Numbered from the stretch's first letter, positions 1 through 9,214 are shown. The stretch is DNA of 27,007 nt from an uncultured Collinsella sp. (GCA_900551365.1 URVZ01000017.1:1-27007); one strand, 5' to 3'. The notes: generated by a model not told the origin, from the sequence alone. A program made the numbers and translations.

Positions 1-13
1 TCGATCGATAGCT

Positions 14-24
14 GTCATAATGAC
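14..24. promoter_or_regulatory. Small perfect palindrome, possible operator or -10
   Basis: GTCAT-A-ATGAC is a perfect 11-base palindrome. It contains CATAAT, one mismatch from a -10 hexamer on the plus strand. If used, it would give kdgT a leader of about 200 bases; the -35 would lie at or beyond the window edge. The rest of positions 1-230 shows no gene and no clear structure. Only the palindrome itself is seen; any function is a guess. Confidence 0.2.
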
Positions 25-230
25 TTCCTAAAAAGTTGTGTCTTTCGATCCGGTGGCAATTGTAGGTGAACTCGGTTACTGCCGGGCGATGATTCTGCCA
101 TGTCGTTGCCTGACCCAACGAATCGAATTTCTCACCGAGCCGGTCTGCTTCTTCTGGTACCATGGTCAAACTTTACTGTAGCAAAGCGTGACGTGGGCTT
201 TTGTACCCCGTCAGCGGAAATGGGGGTTTC

Positions 231-1253
231 ATGGCACAGGAAGCAACCGCCAACGAGCAAAAGAAATTCAAGGTCCCGCGCATCCCGGGCGACATCATGA
301 TCTATCCCATGATCGTCGGTCTTTTGCTCAACACCTTCTGCCCGCAGGTTTTTGAGATCGGCGGCTTCTTTACGGCTGCCTGCCGCGGTGGCTCCAATAC
401 CATCGTCGCCGCGATCCTGCTGTTTGTGGGCGCCGGCATCAGCTTTAAGTCCACGCCGGGCGCCATCAAGACCGGCATCGTCGTGCTGATTCCTAAGCTT
501 GTAGTGGCAGCCGCGCTGGGTCTGGGCGTCGCGTACTTCTTTAACGATAACTTTTTAGGCCTGAGCTCGGTTTCCATCATCGGCGGCATTACGTTTTGCA
601 ACATGGCGCTCTATACGGGCATCATGGGCGAGTTCGGCGATGAGTCCGAGCAGGGCGCTGTCGGTATCCTGTTCTTTACGGCCGGCCCCGCCGTCACGAT
701 GATCATCCTTGGTGTTTCGGGTCTCGCCAACATCCCCGTCGGCACCATCATCGGATCCATCCTGCCGCTTGTTATCGGCATGGTCCTGGGCAACTTGTTC
801 CCGTTTATCAAGAACCTGCTGGTTCCCGGCGCCAATCCCGCGATCGCTGTAATTGGTTTTCAGCTCGGTGCGTCCATGAGCCTTTCGAGCTTCATCGCCG
901 GTGGCATTTCGGGCATCCTGCTGGGCCTCATCACGCTCTTTATCGTCGGTCCCATTACCTTTGCCTTCGAGCGCCTGTGTGGCGGCAATGGTAAGGCGGC
1001 TGTGGCATGTTCCACCATTGCCGGCACGGCCATGACCACGCCGGTCGCCCTCGCCGAGGTCGCTCCGCGCTATGCCGAGCTTGCGCCCACCGCGTATGCG
1101 CAGATCGCCACTGCCGTCATCATCACGGCAATCATGGCCCCGATTCTGACCGGCTGGGTCGATAAGAAGTTCTGCCAGAGCAAGGAAGACCTGTCGCCTG
1201 CCGGTGTCGAGGCCATCGAAGAGGCTGTCGCGACCGACATCGATGGCGAGTAG
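231..1253 (+). CDS. kdgT: 2-keto-3-deoxygluconate permease (KdgT family)
   Basis: This 340-residue, very hydrophobic protein has about ten membrane segments and is recognised as a KdgT-family (PF03812-type) proton symporter for 2-keto-3-deoxygluconate, an intermediate of pectin and uronate breakdown. The N-terminal part reads PGDIMIYPMIVGLLLNTF and is followed by the glycine-rich, small-residue helices typical of the family. Length fits the family. I chose the ATG at 231 because a GGGGG ribosome site lies about five bases upstream; an in-frame TTG at 201 would only add ten unconvincing residues. No KDG kinase, aldolase or uronate gene lies beside it, so here it is a lone transporter gene. Family assignment is strong; exact substrate is inferred. 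Confidence 0.85.
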   Translation: MAQEATANEQKKFKVPRIPGDIMIYPMIVGLLLNTFCPQVFEIGGFFTAACRGGSNTIVAAILLFVGAGISFKSTPGAIKTGIVVLIPKLVVAAALGLGVAYFFNDNFLGLSSVSIIGGITFCNMALYTGIMGEFGDESEQGAVGILFFTAGPAVTMIILGVSGLANIPVGTIIGSILPLVIGMVLGNLFPFIKNLLVPGANPAIAVIGFQLGASMSLSSFIAGGISGILLGLITLFIVGPITFAFERLCGGNGKAAVACSTIAGTAMTTPVALAEVAPRYAELAPTAYAQIATAVIITAIMAPILTGWVDKKFCQSKEDLSPAGVEAIEEAVATDIDGE

Positions 1254-1342
1254 CAATCGATACCCATCAATGATTCCGGCGTGCAACTCGCGCCGTTTGA
1301 GCGCCCGAACGAGAGCTGTCTTGCAGTGACGTTCGGTCGCTC

Positions 1343-1351
1343 TGCTATTAT
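1343..1351 (+). promoter_or_regulatory. Possible extended -10 promoter of the GGDEF gene
   Basis: TG-C-TATTAT is an extended -10 element about 90 bases before the GGDEF start. A TTGCAG at 1321-1326 could be a -35, but the spacer would be 19 bases. Just downstream, ACCCCT and AGGGGGT (1359-1378) can pair into a short hairpin followed by GTTTGTTG. That hairpin could instead be a weak terminator for kdgT. The two readings cannot be separated by eye. Confidence 0.35.
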
Positions 1352-1441
1352 TCCCCTTACCCCTGCGGAGTAGGGGGTGTTTGTTGCCCAGATTCGAATT
1401 GGGCGATTCTGGCCACTTGGATATTGAAGGGAGGGCGTCTA

Positions 1442-2584
1442 GTGGTAAAGGCACTCAAGATCGAGATATTCCTGCTATGCATGATTATTCTTATCGGACT
1501 TGCCGTACGAAGCCGTCGCTCCCTGTTCTCGAGCACCCAGCAGCTTTTGTTTAGCATGCTGGGCTACACGTCTGCTGCCTACATTTTCTTCGATATGATC
1601 TGGACGCTCTCGGACGGCGTGAGCACTCCTGTAGGCATCACGGCCAACTGGATTTCCAACGCGGTTTCGTTTTCGCTGTTCGCCATCGCGTGCCTCATTT
1701 GGTTTTTCTATTCCGAGACGATGCAGGGCTCACGGCTCCTGACCACGCCCTATAGGGTGGTACTTTTAACGTTGCCAACCGCATTGGTGGTCGTTCTGGC
1801 ATTTACCAGCTACTGGACGCACGCTATGTTCTATATCGATGCGCGGGGCGTATATCGTCGCGGAGCGCTTTATATGATTCAGCCTATCGTTAGCTACTGC
1901 TACGTCATATATACGTCCTTGCATGCCTTTATTCAGGCTCGAAAAGTCGAAAGCCTGCAAAAGAAGGCCATTTATCGCACCCTCGCCTTTTTTGCGGTTC
2001 CCGCTCTGGTGGGCGGTACCTTTCAGATCGTATACTCGGTGCCTGGCCTTTGTGTCGGCATAATGATTAGCATGTTGCTGCTCTATATCATCTGCCAGGA
2101 GCAACTGATCTCGACTGACCCGTTGACTGGACTCAACAACCGCAACCGTTTTGAGACCTATATGCTGTCGCTCTTTTCAAATGTGGATCAGGCCGAAGAT
2201 GTATATCTGCTTATGATGGACGCTGACGGCTTTAAGCAGATTAACGATCGCTATGGACATGTGGAGGGCGACCATGCTCTTCAGGTAATATCCGCTGCGC
2301 TCAAAGAGGTCTGCTCGGCGTCTGGTGGCTTTATCGCGCGTTATGGTGGCGATGAGTTCGTGGTGCTCCAAAAGGCAGCGGCGGAACAGGATATCATGCA
2401 TCTGTGCGCGACAATCAACGACGAGCTCGCGCATGCCGAGGTGCCGTATGCATTGCGGATGTCCATCGGTTGCGCGCGGGTCGGCGATAGTGTTGATACC
2501 TGGCAAGACTTACTTCGCGCTGCCGATGCGGAGCTCTACCGCGTCAAGGCCGAGAAAAAGAAAGCCGGCATCCAGATACGCTAG
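1442..2584 (+). CDS. Membrane-bound GGDEF diguanylate cyclase
   Basis: The 380-residue protein has six or seven hydrophobic segments in residues 1-220, then a complete GGDEF domain that starts at T225 with DPLTGLNNRNRF. The active-site signature is intact: YGGDEF, with GGDEF at 302-306, after a metal-binding MDADGFKQIND block. Such enzymes make cyclic di-GMP from two GTP on the inner face of the membrane. The N-terminal region is presumably a sensor; I do not recognise its family. The product-inhibition I-site (RxxD five residues before GGDEF) is absent; that position reads ASGG. The start is GTG at 1442, chosen because AAGGGAGGG sits seven bases before it; the in-frame TTG at 1424 lies upstream of that site. 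It stands alone, with no EAL partner nearby. Confidence 0.85.
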   Translation: MVKALKIEIFLLCMIILIGLAVRSRRSLFSSTQQLLFSMLGYTSAAYIFFDMIWTLSDGVSTPVGITANWISNAVSFSLFAIACLIWFFYSETMQGSRLLTTPYRVVLLTLPTALVVVLAFTSYWTHAMFYIDARGVYRRGALYMIQPIVSYCYVIYTSLHAFIQARKVESLQKKAIYRTLAFFAVPALVGGTFQIVYSVPGLCVGIMISMLLLYIICQEQLISTDPLTGLNNRNRFETYMLSLFSNVDQAEDVYLLMMDADGFKQINDRYGHVEGDHALQVISAALKEVCSASGGFIARYGGDEFVVLQKAAAEQDIMHLCATINDELAHAEVPYALRMSIGCARVGDSVDTWQDLLRAADAELYRVKAEKKKAGIQIR

Positions 2585-2593
2585 GAAAAGGGT

Positions 2594-2609
2594 CGCACGC
2601 TTGCGTGCG
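2594..2609 (-). terminator. Short GC hairpin between convergent genes
   Basis: CGCACGC and GCGTGCG form a perfect stem. Read on the minus strand it is followed by ACCCTTTTCC, so it could end transcription of the DMT exporter gene, whose stop lies about 75 bases upstream. On the plus strand there is no T-run, so it is a poor terminator for the GGDEF gene. The region 2585-2683 has nothing else clear. Confidence 0.3.
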
Positions 2610-2683
2610 TGGCGGCCCTCAGCTCATCGATGTATTCCATTAAGCTAAAGTGTGCAAACGCCCTCCCTAAAAAGGTGAGCTCG

Positions 2684-3619
2684 CTAGGCTTTTTTGGGTT
2701 TGTTGACGATGATGATGCCGCCGCAGACCAACAACAGGGCAACGATGACGGTAACGGGGCTCGTGCCAGCGCCCTCGCCGAGCAGCAGTGCGCTCAACAG
2801 CACGCCAAAGACCGGGTTCATAAAGCCAAAGACCGACACGCGGCTGACGGGGTTGACGGCGAGCAGGCGGGACCACAGCGAGTACGCGACGGCGGAGATA
2901 AGCGCCATGTAGATGATGAGCGCGATGGCGGGGGCGACTTCGGTGGGGGACAATGTGCCGCCCATCAAAAAGCCGATGGCGGTGAGGACCAGGCCGCCGA
3001 CTAAAAACTGCCAGCCGGCAAGCAAAACACCGTCGTGCTTGCGCGAGAAGATGCCGATCAGGCAGGTCGAAAGAGCGCCCGCGACAGTGGAGGCTAGGAT
3101 AAAGCCCTCGCCATCGAGCGTGAAGCCAAAGGTGCCATCTGCGCCCGAAAGGTTGACAAGCGCGACGCCGGCAAAGCCCAACACGCAGCCAAGCACCTTG
3201 GCCGTATTGAGCTTCTCGGTGCGAAATGCCAGGGCGGCAAAGAGGATTGCGAGGAAGTTGGCGCTGGCCTCGATGATGGAGCTCGACATGGCACTGGCGC
3301 GCGAGAGTCCCAGGTAGAAAAAGAAGTACTGCCCGATAGTCTGGAAGAGCGACAAGACAAAGATGGGCTTGATGTCGCGCGCTTGCGGTACGAGGGGGCG
3401 GCGTTGGGCCGCGCTCATCCCAACGATAACCAGGACGCCGGCAAGCGTAAAGCGTAAACCTGCAAAGAGCAGCTGCGAAGCGCTATCGTGCGCCGGGATA
3501 CCAAAGAGTGCGTAGCCGATCTTGATGCAGGGAAAGGCCGATCCCCAGAGTGCACAGCAAACAAGACAGCCCAGGATGAGTCCGGGCAGGGTGGCGAGAT
3601 ACGGCTTGCGGCTTTCCAT
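2684..3619 (-). CDS. DMT-family transporter (EamA, 10 TM)
   Basis: The 311-residue protein has about ten hydrophobic helices in two repeated halves, the layout of EamA-type drug/metabolite exporters. Typical family stretches are LWGSAFPCIKIGYALFG near the N-terminus, SSIIEASANFLAILFAAL at the end of the first half, and GFMNPVFGVLLSALLLGEG in the second half. It ends in a basic KPKKA tail. The ATG at 3619 follows AGGAAGG at good spacing; a longer frame from 3646 lies upstream of that site. It is downstream of purL on the same strand, but a strong terminator separates them, so it probably has its own promoter. The substrate cannot be read from sequence; family members export amino acids, purines or other metabolites. 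Confidence 0.85.
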   Translation of the reverse strand: MESRKPYLATLPGLILGCLVCCALWGSAFPCIKIGYALFGIPAHDSASQLLFAGLRFTLAGVLVIVGMSAAQRRPLVPQARDIKPIFVLSLFQTIGQYFFFYLGLSRASAMSSSIIEASANFLAILFAALAFRTEKLNTAKVLGCVLGFAGVALVNLSGADGTFGFTLDGEGFILASTVAGALSTCLIGIFSRKHDGVLLAGWQFLVGGLVLTAIGFLMGGTLSPTEVAPAIALIIYMALISAVAYSLWSRLLAVNPVSRVSVFGFMNPVFGVLLSALLLGEGAGTSPVTVIVALLLVCGGIIIVNKPKKA

Positions 3620-3640
3620 GATGTCCTTCCTACATGCGCG

Positions 3641-3682
3641 AAACAAAAAAAAGAACCCGCCACCGGATGCGCCGGTGGCGGG
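3641..3682 (-). terminator. Rho-independent terminator of purL
   Basis: A perfect 11-bp GC stem (3656-3666 with 3672-3682) with a five-base loop is followed, on the minus strand, by a T-rich tract (complement of 3641-3655, eight consecutive T). It sits 38 bases after the purL stop codon and just before the DMT gene on the same strand. Confidence 0.9.
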
Positions 3683-3720
3683 TGTTATTACCCGAAGGGA
3701 TTGTACCCGATGGGAAAGGT

Positions 3721-6700
3721 TTAGGCGAAGTAGGCTACGCCACTCTCAAAGATGGGCATGAACTTATCGCCGGGGACATGCTCGGGCACGTTGCGGTACA
3801 GGTTGTCGCCGCGACGCTCGGCGTGGCCCATCTTGCCCAGGACGCGGCCGTCGGGGCTCGTGATACCCTCGATGGCCAGTGCGGAGCCGTTGGGGTTGAC
3901 GGAAAGATCCATGCTGGGCTTGCCGTCCTCGCCCACGTACTGCGTGGCGACCTGGCCGTTGGCGATGAGCTGGGCGAGCACCTCGTCGTTGGCGACAAAG
4001 CGGCCCTCGCCGTGGCTGATGGCGACGGTGTAGGGGTCGTCCAGGCTGCATTGCGACAGCCACGGGGACAGGTTGGACGAGATGCGGGTGCGCACCAGGC
4101 GGCTCTGGTGGCGGCCGATGGTGTTGAACGTCAGCGTGGGCGCATCGGGCGTGGCGTCGACGATATCACCGTAGGGCACCAGACCGAGCTTGACCAGCGC
4201 CTGGAAGCCGTTGCAGATGCCCAGCATCAGGCCATCGCGGGCCTTGAGCAGGTCGCGGACGGCCTCGGTGACCTCGGGAGCGCGGAAGAACGCCGTGATG
4301 AACTTGGCGGAGCCGTCGGGCTCGTCACCGCCCGAGAAGCCGCCGGGGATCATGACGATCTGGCTTGCACGGATGCGGCGGGCGAGCTCATGGGTGCTCT
4401 CGGCGACGGCCTCGGGCGTGAGGTTGTTGATCACGAAGGTGTCGGCCTCGGCGCCGGCAGCGCGGAAGGCGCGGGCGCTGTCGTACTCGCAGTTGTTGCC
4501 GGGGAAAACGGGGATGACCACGCGCGGGCGGGCGATCTTGGCGCCACCGTACACATGGATATCCTTGGTGCGGAAGTCGATGGTCTCGACCTCGGCGGTC
4601 TCGCCGGCGCTGCGGTAGGCAAAGACGCCCTCGATGCCGCTTTCCCAGGCTTCCTGGAGCTCGGCGAGCTCGATGACCTCGGAGCCGGTGTCGATGACAT
4701 AGCCCTCGACGGTGGTACCTAGGGGCTCGACGACAACGCCGTCGGCGACCTCGGGCAGCTCGGCGTCCTCGGCGAGCTCGACGATAAAGCTGCCGTAGAG
4801 CGGGGTGAAGAGGCTCTCCACGTCCACATCCTCGGCAAGCTCGATGCCGATCTGGTTGCCGACGCACATCTTAAAGAGGCTCTCGGCGCCACAGCCGTAG
4901 CCGGGCGTGGAGACGGCCAGGGCGTCGCCGGTAGCAGTGAGCGCCTCGACGGCGTCAAACGCGGCGAGCAGCTGCTGGGCGTCGGGGCGGTAGTCCTCGC
5001 CGTAGGTGGCGGGGGCGATGCGGACGACGCGGTGCGTCAGACCCTTGAACTCAGGGGAGACGGCGCGCGCCGCGCGGCCTACGGCCACAGCGAAGCTGAT
5101 CAGAGTCGGCGGAACGTTGAGCTCGCCGGCCTCGTCCTCAAACGAGCCGCTCATGGAATCCTTGCCACCGATGGCGCCGGCACCCAGGTCGACTTGGGCC
5201 ATGAGAGCGCCCAGGACGGCTGCCGTGGGCTTGCCCCAGCGCTCGGCCTCGGTGCGCAGACGCTCGAAGTACTCCTGGAAGGAGAGATAGGCGCGCTTGT
5301 GCTCAAAGCCGGCAGCCACGAGCTTGGCGATGGACTCGACCACGGACAGGTAGGCGCCAGCAAACTGGTCGGCTTCCATCAGGTAGGGGTTGAAGCCCCA
5401 TGCCATGGCGCTTGCCGTGGTGGTCTCGCCGTCCACGGGGAACTTGGCGACCATGGCCGAGCTCGGGGTGAGCTGCGTCTTGCCGCCAAAAGGCATAAGC
5501 ACGGTTGCGGCACCGATGGTGGAGTCGAAGCGCTCGGAAAGGCCCTTGTTGGAGGCGACGTTGAGGTCGGTGACAAGCGAGGTCATGCGCTCGACAAGTG
5601 TGGTGCCGGCCCAGCTGGGCTGCCACACGCTGCGGGCGCACACGTGGGCGACCTGGTGCTTGGGCGCGCCGTTGGAGTTGAGGAACTCGCGGGATAGGTC
5701 GACGATGGCGACACCGTTCCAGGCCATGCGCATGCGCGGCTCGGCGGTAACCTCGGCGATAACGGTCGCCTCCAGGTTCTCCTCGGCGGCGTAGCCCATG
5801 AACTCCTCGACGTCGCCGTCGGCGACGGCGCAGGCCATGCGCTCCTGGGACTCGGAGATAGCGAGCTCGGTGCCGTCCAGGCCGTCGTACTTTTTGGTCA
5901 CGGTGTCCAGGTCGACATACAGGCCGTCGGCAAGCTCGCCCACGGCGACCGAGACGCCGCCGGCGCCAAAGTCGTTGCAGCGCTTGATCAGACGGCAGGC
6001 GTCGCCGCGGCGGAACAGACGCTGCAGCTTGCGCTCGACCGGGGCGTTGCCCTTCTGGACCTCGGCGCCCGAGGTCTCGATGGACTCGGTGTTCTGGGTC
6101 TTGGAGGAGCCGGTGGCGCCACCGATGCCGTCACGGCCGGTGCGGCCACCCAGCAGGATGATCTTGTCGGTGGGGGCGGGGCACTCGCGACGAACGTGGT
6201 TTGCCGGGGTAGCGCCCACGACGGCGCCGACCTCCATGCGCTTGGCCACGTAACCGGGGTGATAGAGCTCGTTGACCTGACCGGTGGCAAGGCCGATCTG
6301 GTTGCCGTAGCTGGAGTAGCCGGCGGCAGCGGTGGTCACGAGCTTGCGCTGCGGCAGCTTGCCCTCGAGCGTCTCGGACACGGGGACGGTGGGGTCGCCG
6401 GCGCCGGTGACACGCATGGCCTGGTACACGTAGCTGCGGCCCGAGAGCGGGTCGCGGATGGCGCCGCCCACGCAGGTGGCGGCACCGCCGAAGGGCTCGA
6501 TCTCGGTCGGGTGGTTGTGGGTCTCGTTCTTAAACAGGAACAGCCAGTCCTGGTCCTCGCCGTCGACATCGACCTTCACCTTGACGGTGCAGGCGTTGAT
6601 CTCCTCGGACTCATCGACATCGGTCATGACGCCGGTCTTCTTAAGGTACTTGGCGCCGATGGTGCCCATGTCCATGAGGCAGACGGGCTTGGCGTCGCGA

Positions 6701-7467
6701 CCGAGCTCGTGGCGCATCTCCATGTAGCGGTCGAAGGCCTGCTGCACCACGGCGTCGTCGATCGTCACGTCGTCCAGGACGGTGCCGAAGGTGGTGTGAC
6801 GGCAGTGATCGGACCAGTAGGTGTCGATCACGCGGATCTCGGTGATGGTGGGGTCGCGATCCTCATCGCGGAAGTACTGCTGGCAGAAGGCGATGTCTGC
6901 CTCGTCCATGGCAAGACCGCGCTCGGAAATAAAGGCGGCAAGGCCGGCCTCGTCGAGCTCACGGAAGCCGTCGAGCACTTCGACAGGCTGGGGCTCGGGG
7001 GTCTCCATGTACAGCGTCTCGGGCAGGTCGAGCGAGGCGATGCGCGCCTCGACGGGGTTCACCACGTAGTGCTTGATGGCCTCAATGGCGTCTTCGTCCA
7101 GGGCGCCCGAGATCATATAGACCTTGGCGGAGCGCACGGCGGGGCGCTCGCCCTGGCTGATGAGCTGCACGCACTCGCTGGCGGAGTCGGCGCGCTGGTC
7201 AAACTGGCCAGGCAGGAATTCGACGGCAAAGACGGCGCCATCGCTTGCGGGGAGCTCGTCATAGGTCACATCGACCTGGGGCTCGCTAAAGACGGTCGGC
7301 ACGCAGGAGCGGAAAAGCTCCTCGTCGATGCCCTCGACGTCGTAGCGGTTGATAATCCTCAGGGCCTCGATGCCCTTGATGCCGAGAATCTCGGTCAGCT
7401 CGCCCTTGAGCTGCTGAGCCTCGACGTCGAACCCGGGTTTCTTCTCCACGTAGATACGAGAGACCAT
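3721..7467 (-). CDS. purL: Phosphoribosylformylglycinamidine synthase, single chain
   Basis: This 1248-residue enzyme converts FGAR, ATP and glutamine to FGAM, the fourth step of purine synthesis. It is the long form in which the PurS-like, synthetase and glutaminase parts are one chain, similar in length to the clostridial/streptococcal subtype. The synthetase core shows HNHPTEIEPFGGAAT with glycine-rich nucleotide-binding motifs. The C-terminal class I glutaminase begins near residue 1000 (PRVVIPVFPGNNCEYDS), with nucleophile C1085 in GICNGFQ and the H1152/E1154 pair in SHGEGRF. All catalytic residues looked for are present. ATG at 7467 follows AGGAAGG; a 36-residue longer frame lacks a ribosome site. 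No other pur gene is adjacent. It has its own terminator. Confidence 0.96.
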   Translation of the reverse strand: MVSRIYVEKKPGFDVEAQQLKGELTEILGIKGIEALRIINRYDVEGIDEELFRSCVPTVFSEPQVDVTYDELPASDGAVFAVEFLPGQFDQRADSASECVQLISQGERPAVRSAKVYMISGALDEDAIEAIKHYVVNPVEARIASLDLPETLYMETPEPQPVEVLDGFRELDEAGLAAFISERGLAMDEADIAFCQQYFRDEDRDPTITEIRVIDTYWSDHCRHTTFGTVLDDVTIDDAVVQQAFDRYMEMRHELGRDAKPVCLMDMGTIGAKYLKKTGVMTDVDESEEINACTVKVKVDVDGEDQDWLFLFKNETHNHPTEIEPFGGAATCVGGAIRDPLSGRSYVYQAMRVTGAGDPTVPVSETLEGKLPQRKLVTTAAAGYSSYGNQIGLATGQVNELYHPGYVAKRMEVGAVVGATPANHVRRECPAPTDKIILLGGRTGRDGIGGATGSSKTQNTESIETSGAEVQKGNAPVERKLQRLFRRGDACRLIKRCNDFGAGGVSVAVGELADGLYVDLDTVTKKYDGLDGTELAISESQERMACAVADGDVEEFMGYAAEENLEATVIAEVTAEPRMRMAWNGVAIVDLSREFLNSNGAPKHQVAHVCARSVWQPSWAGTTLVERMTSLVTDLNVASNKGLSERFDSTIGAATVLMPFGGKTQLTPSSAMVAKFPVDGETTTASAMAWGFNPYLMEADQFAGAYLSVVESIAKLVAAGFEHKRAYLSFQEYFERLRTEAERWGKPTAAVLGALMAQVDLGAGAIGGKDSMSGSFEDEAGELNVPPTLISFAVAVGRAARAVSPEFKGLTHRVVRIAPATYGEDYRPDAQQLLAAFDAVEALTATGDALAVSTPGYGCGAESLFKMCVGNQIGIELAEDVDVESLFTPLYGSFIVELAEDAELPEVADGVVVEPLGTTVEGYVIDTGSEVIELAELQEAWESGIEGVFAYRSAGETAEVETIDFRTKDIHVYGGAKIARPRVVIPVFPGNNCEYDSARAFRAAGAEADTFVINNLTPEAVAESTHELARRIRASQIVMIPGGFSGGDEPDGSAKFITAFFRAPEVTEAVRDLLKARDGLMLGICNGFQALVKLGLVPYGDIVDATPDAPTLTFNTIGRHQSRLVRTRISSNLSPWLSQCSLDDPYTVAISHGEGRFVANDEVLAQLIANGQVATQYVGEDGKPSMDLSVNPNGSALAIEGITSPDGRVLGKMGHAERRGDNLYRNVPEHVPGDKFMPIFESGVAYFA

Positions 7468-7560
7468 TGGTTCCTGCCTTCCTGATCGGTTGGGCGTACG
7501 GTACGGTATGCGGCAGCGGTCGGTTTGCGGGGTCTGCCCTGCGGTCGCCTTGAGCCACAT

Positions 7561-7582
7561 GTTTGTAAACCTCACTATGATA
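7561..7582 (-). promoter_or_regulatory. Possible purL promoter with adjacent small palindrome
   Basis: On the minus strand TATCAT (complement of 7577-7582) is a five-of-six match to a -10, about 110 bases before the purL start. Directly downstream is GTTT-GT-AAAC (7561-7570), a short palindrome that could be an operator. No good -35 is visible at 16-18 bases, so this is weak. Confidence 0.25.
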
Positions 7583-7615
7583 CGACAGCTCGCGGCGCGT
7601 TGAGGACGGCGAGGG

Positions 7616-7624
7616 TGCTACAGT
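7616..7624 (+). promoter_or_regulatory. Possible extended -10 of the antiporter gene
   Basis: TG-C-TACAGT resembles an extended -10, 27 bases before the antiporter ATG. TTGAGG at 7600 is too close to be its -35. Low confidence. Confidence 0.22.
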
Positions 7625-7651
7625 GAAGCGCAAACAAGAGAAAGGCATCAC

Positions 7652-9214
7652 ATGGCATTCGTTTCACTCGCCATCATCGCGCTCGTGGCCTTTGCAAGCC
7701 CCTTCATCGCCTCGGCGATTCCCGGAAAACCCATTCCCGAAACGGTCTTTTTGCTCGTGTTCGGCGCGGTGCTGGGACCCCATATGCTCGACATTATCCA
7801 TGTAGATGCCGAGGTCTCGCTTGTGTCCGAGCTCGGTCTGGCCTTTTTGTTCCTGCTCGCCGGCTTTGAGATCGACCCCAAGAGCATCACGGGCGTCGAG
7901 GGGCGCTACGGCTTGGCGACGTGGGTCGTCACGTTTGGTATCGCCTGGCTTGCCGTGCGCTTTACTCCGTGGTTCTCGGTCAGCCATTTCGACGGTATCG
8001 CCGTGACGCTTGCCCTCACTTCGACGGCGCTCGGCACGCTCGTGCCCATCATGCGTGAGCGCTCGCTCACCGGCACGCGCGTGGGCGACTCGATTCTTGC
8101 GTATGGCACCTGGGGTGAGCTCGGCCCCGTGCTCGCCATGTCGGTGCTGCTGTCTGCCCGCACCGGCATCCAGACGCTTGTAATCCTTGGCTTGTTTGCG
8201 GTGGTCTGCGTGTTGCTGGCCGTGGTCCCAAGCCGCTCCAAGCGCGTCGGCAGCCGCTTCTTTGCGTTTGTCGAGGAACGCGCCGATACCACGTCGCAGA
8301 CCTTCGTGCGCCTGACGGTGCTCATCTTGGTCACGCTCGTGGCGTTCTCGGCCGTCTTTGATCTCGACATCGTGTTGGGTTCTTTTGCCGCCGGCTTTGT
8401 CCTGCGCTATATCATCCCCGAGGGCAACCATACGCTCGAGACCAAGCTCGACGGCCTGGCCTACGGCTTTTTGATTCCGGTGTTCTTTACCGTATCGGGC
8501 GCAAAGATCGACCTGACGGCCGTGGCGTCGCGTCCGGGCTTGCTCGCGGGCTTTATCGTGGCGTTGCTGATTATTCGTGCCGTGCCCATCCTCATCTCTA
8601 TGGGCATTTGTCCTGCGACGCGCGATGTGTCGGCGTATGGTCGCATTACCGTGGCCCTGTACTGCACCACGGCGCTTCCGATCATCGTTGCCGTGACGAG
8701 CGTTGCCGTCAACGCGGGCGCGCTGTCGCAAGATATTGCGTCGGTCATGGTTGCCGCCGGTGCCATCACGGTGTTCTTGATGCCGCTGCTCGCGCAGCTC
8801 TTCTACCGCGTGGTCGACGCCGCACCGGTCGCTGCCGTGGCAGAGGTTGCCGAGCATCCATCCGATGCGCTTGACATCTTGCGCGCCCATCACGATTTGG
8901 CGAGCCTGCTCGCACGCGAGCACGAGCTGCTGACCTCGCATGGACATGGGCGTTCGCTCGACGGCATACCTACCCTTGATTCCATTGCCGACCGCCTCTC
9001 GACCGAGGCGGCAAGCGGGCACATCGATGCCCGTATCGTGGACGCCGCTCATTTGCTGGCCGAGAAGACCTATGGCGACGAGATCGACCCGTCCAAGCTG
9101 ACTCCGCGTGAGCGCCGCCGCCTGGAGCGCGCCAAGCTCGCCGTGCACGAATACCGCCGCCGCATGCTGGAGCTCTACGCGCGCGATGAAGCCCAGGACG
9201 ACGACGGTAAGTAG
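7652..9214 (+). CDS. CPA2-type cation/proton antiporter
   Basis: The 520-residue protein has a membrane domain of about 12 helices (residues 1-390) and a soluble tail of roughly 130 residues. The membrane part matches Kef/Nha-like monovalent cation:proton antiporters: an N-terminal PGKPIPETVFLLVFGAVLGP, LAFLFLLAGFEIDPKS, then TLALTSTALGTLVPIM and GSFAAGFVLRY. The tail is polar, rich in H, E and R, ends in DDDGK, and shows no Rossmann GxGxxG motif, so it is not a normal TrkA-N/RCK regulatory domain. ATG at 7652 has a purine-rich GAGAAAGG upstream. It diverges from purL. The role is probably pH or K+/Na+ balance; the ion is not known. Confidence 0.85.
   Translation: MAFVSLAIIALVAFASPFIASAIPGKPIPETVFLLVFGAVLGPHMLDIIHVDAEVSLVSELGLAFLFLLAGFEIDPKSITGVEGRYGLATWVVTFGIAWLAVRFTPWFSVSHFDGIAVTLALTSTALGTLVPIMRERSLTGTRVGDSILAYGTWGELGPVLAMSVLLSARTGIQTLVILGLFAVVCVLLAVVPSRSKRVGSRFFAFVEERADTTSQTFVRLTVLILVTLVAFSAVFDLDIVLGSFAAGFVLRYIIPEGNHTLETKLDGLAYGFLIPVFFTVSGAKIDLTAVASRPGLLAGFIVALLIIRAVPILISMGICPATRDVSAYGRITVALYCTTALPIIVAVTSVAVNAGALSQDIASVMVAAGAITVFLMPLLAQLFYRVVDAAPVAAVAEVAEHPSDALDILRAHHDLASLLAREHELLTSHGHGRSLDGIPTLDSIADRLSTEAASGHIDARIVDAAHLLAEKTYGDEIDPSKLTPRERRRLERAKLAVHEYRRRMLELYARDEAQDDDGK

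Noticed and set aside
201..230. TTG at 201 as the kdgT start
   Set aside because: It lies before the GGGGG ribosome site and adds residues that do not resemble KdgT proteins; ATG at 231 fits better.
2684..2710. A-run and T-run around the DMT stop as a terminator
   Set aside because: The stem between AAAAAG and CTTTTT has several mismatches, and the T-run lies within the coding KPKKA codons of the gene.
6196..7485. A 429-codon plus-strand frame opposite purL, and similar long frames opposite hom, the antiporter and recJ
   Set aside because: All are codon-bias shadows of well-identified genes, full of repeated G/L/V/D/H strings, with no family match.
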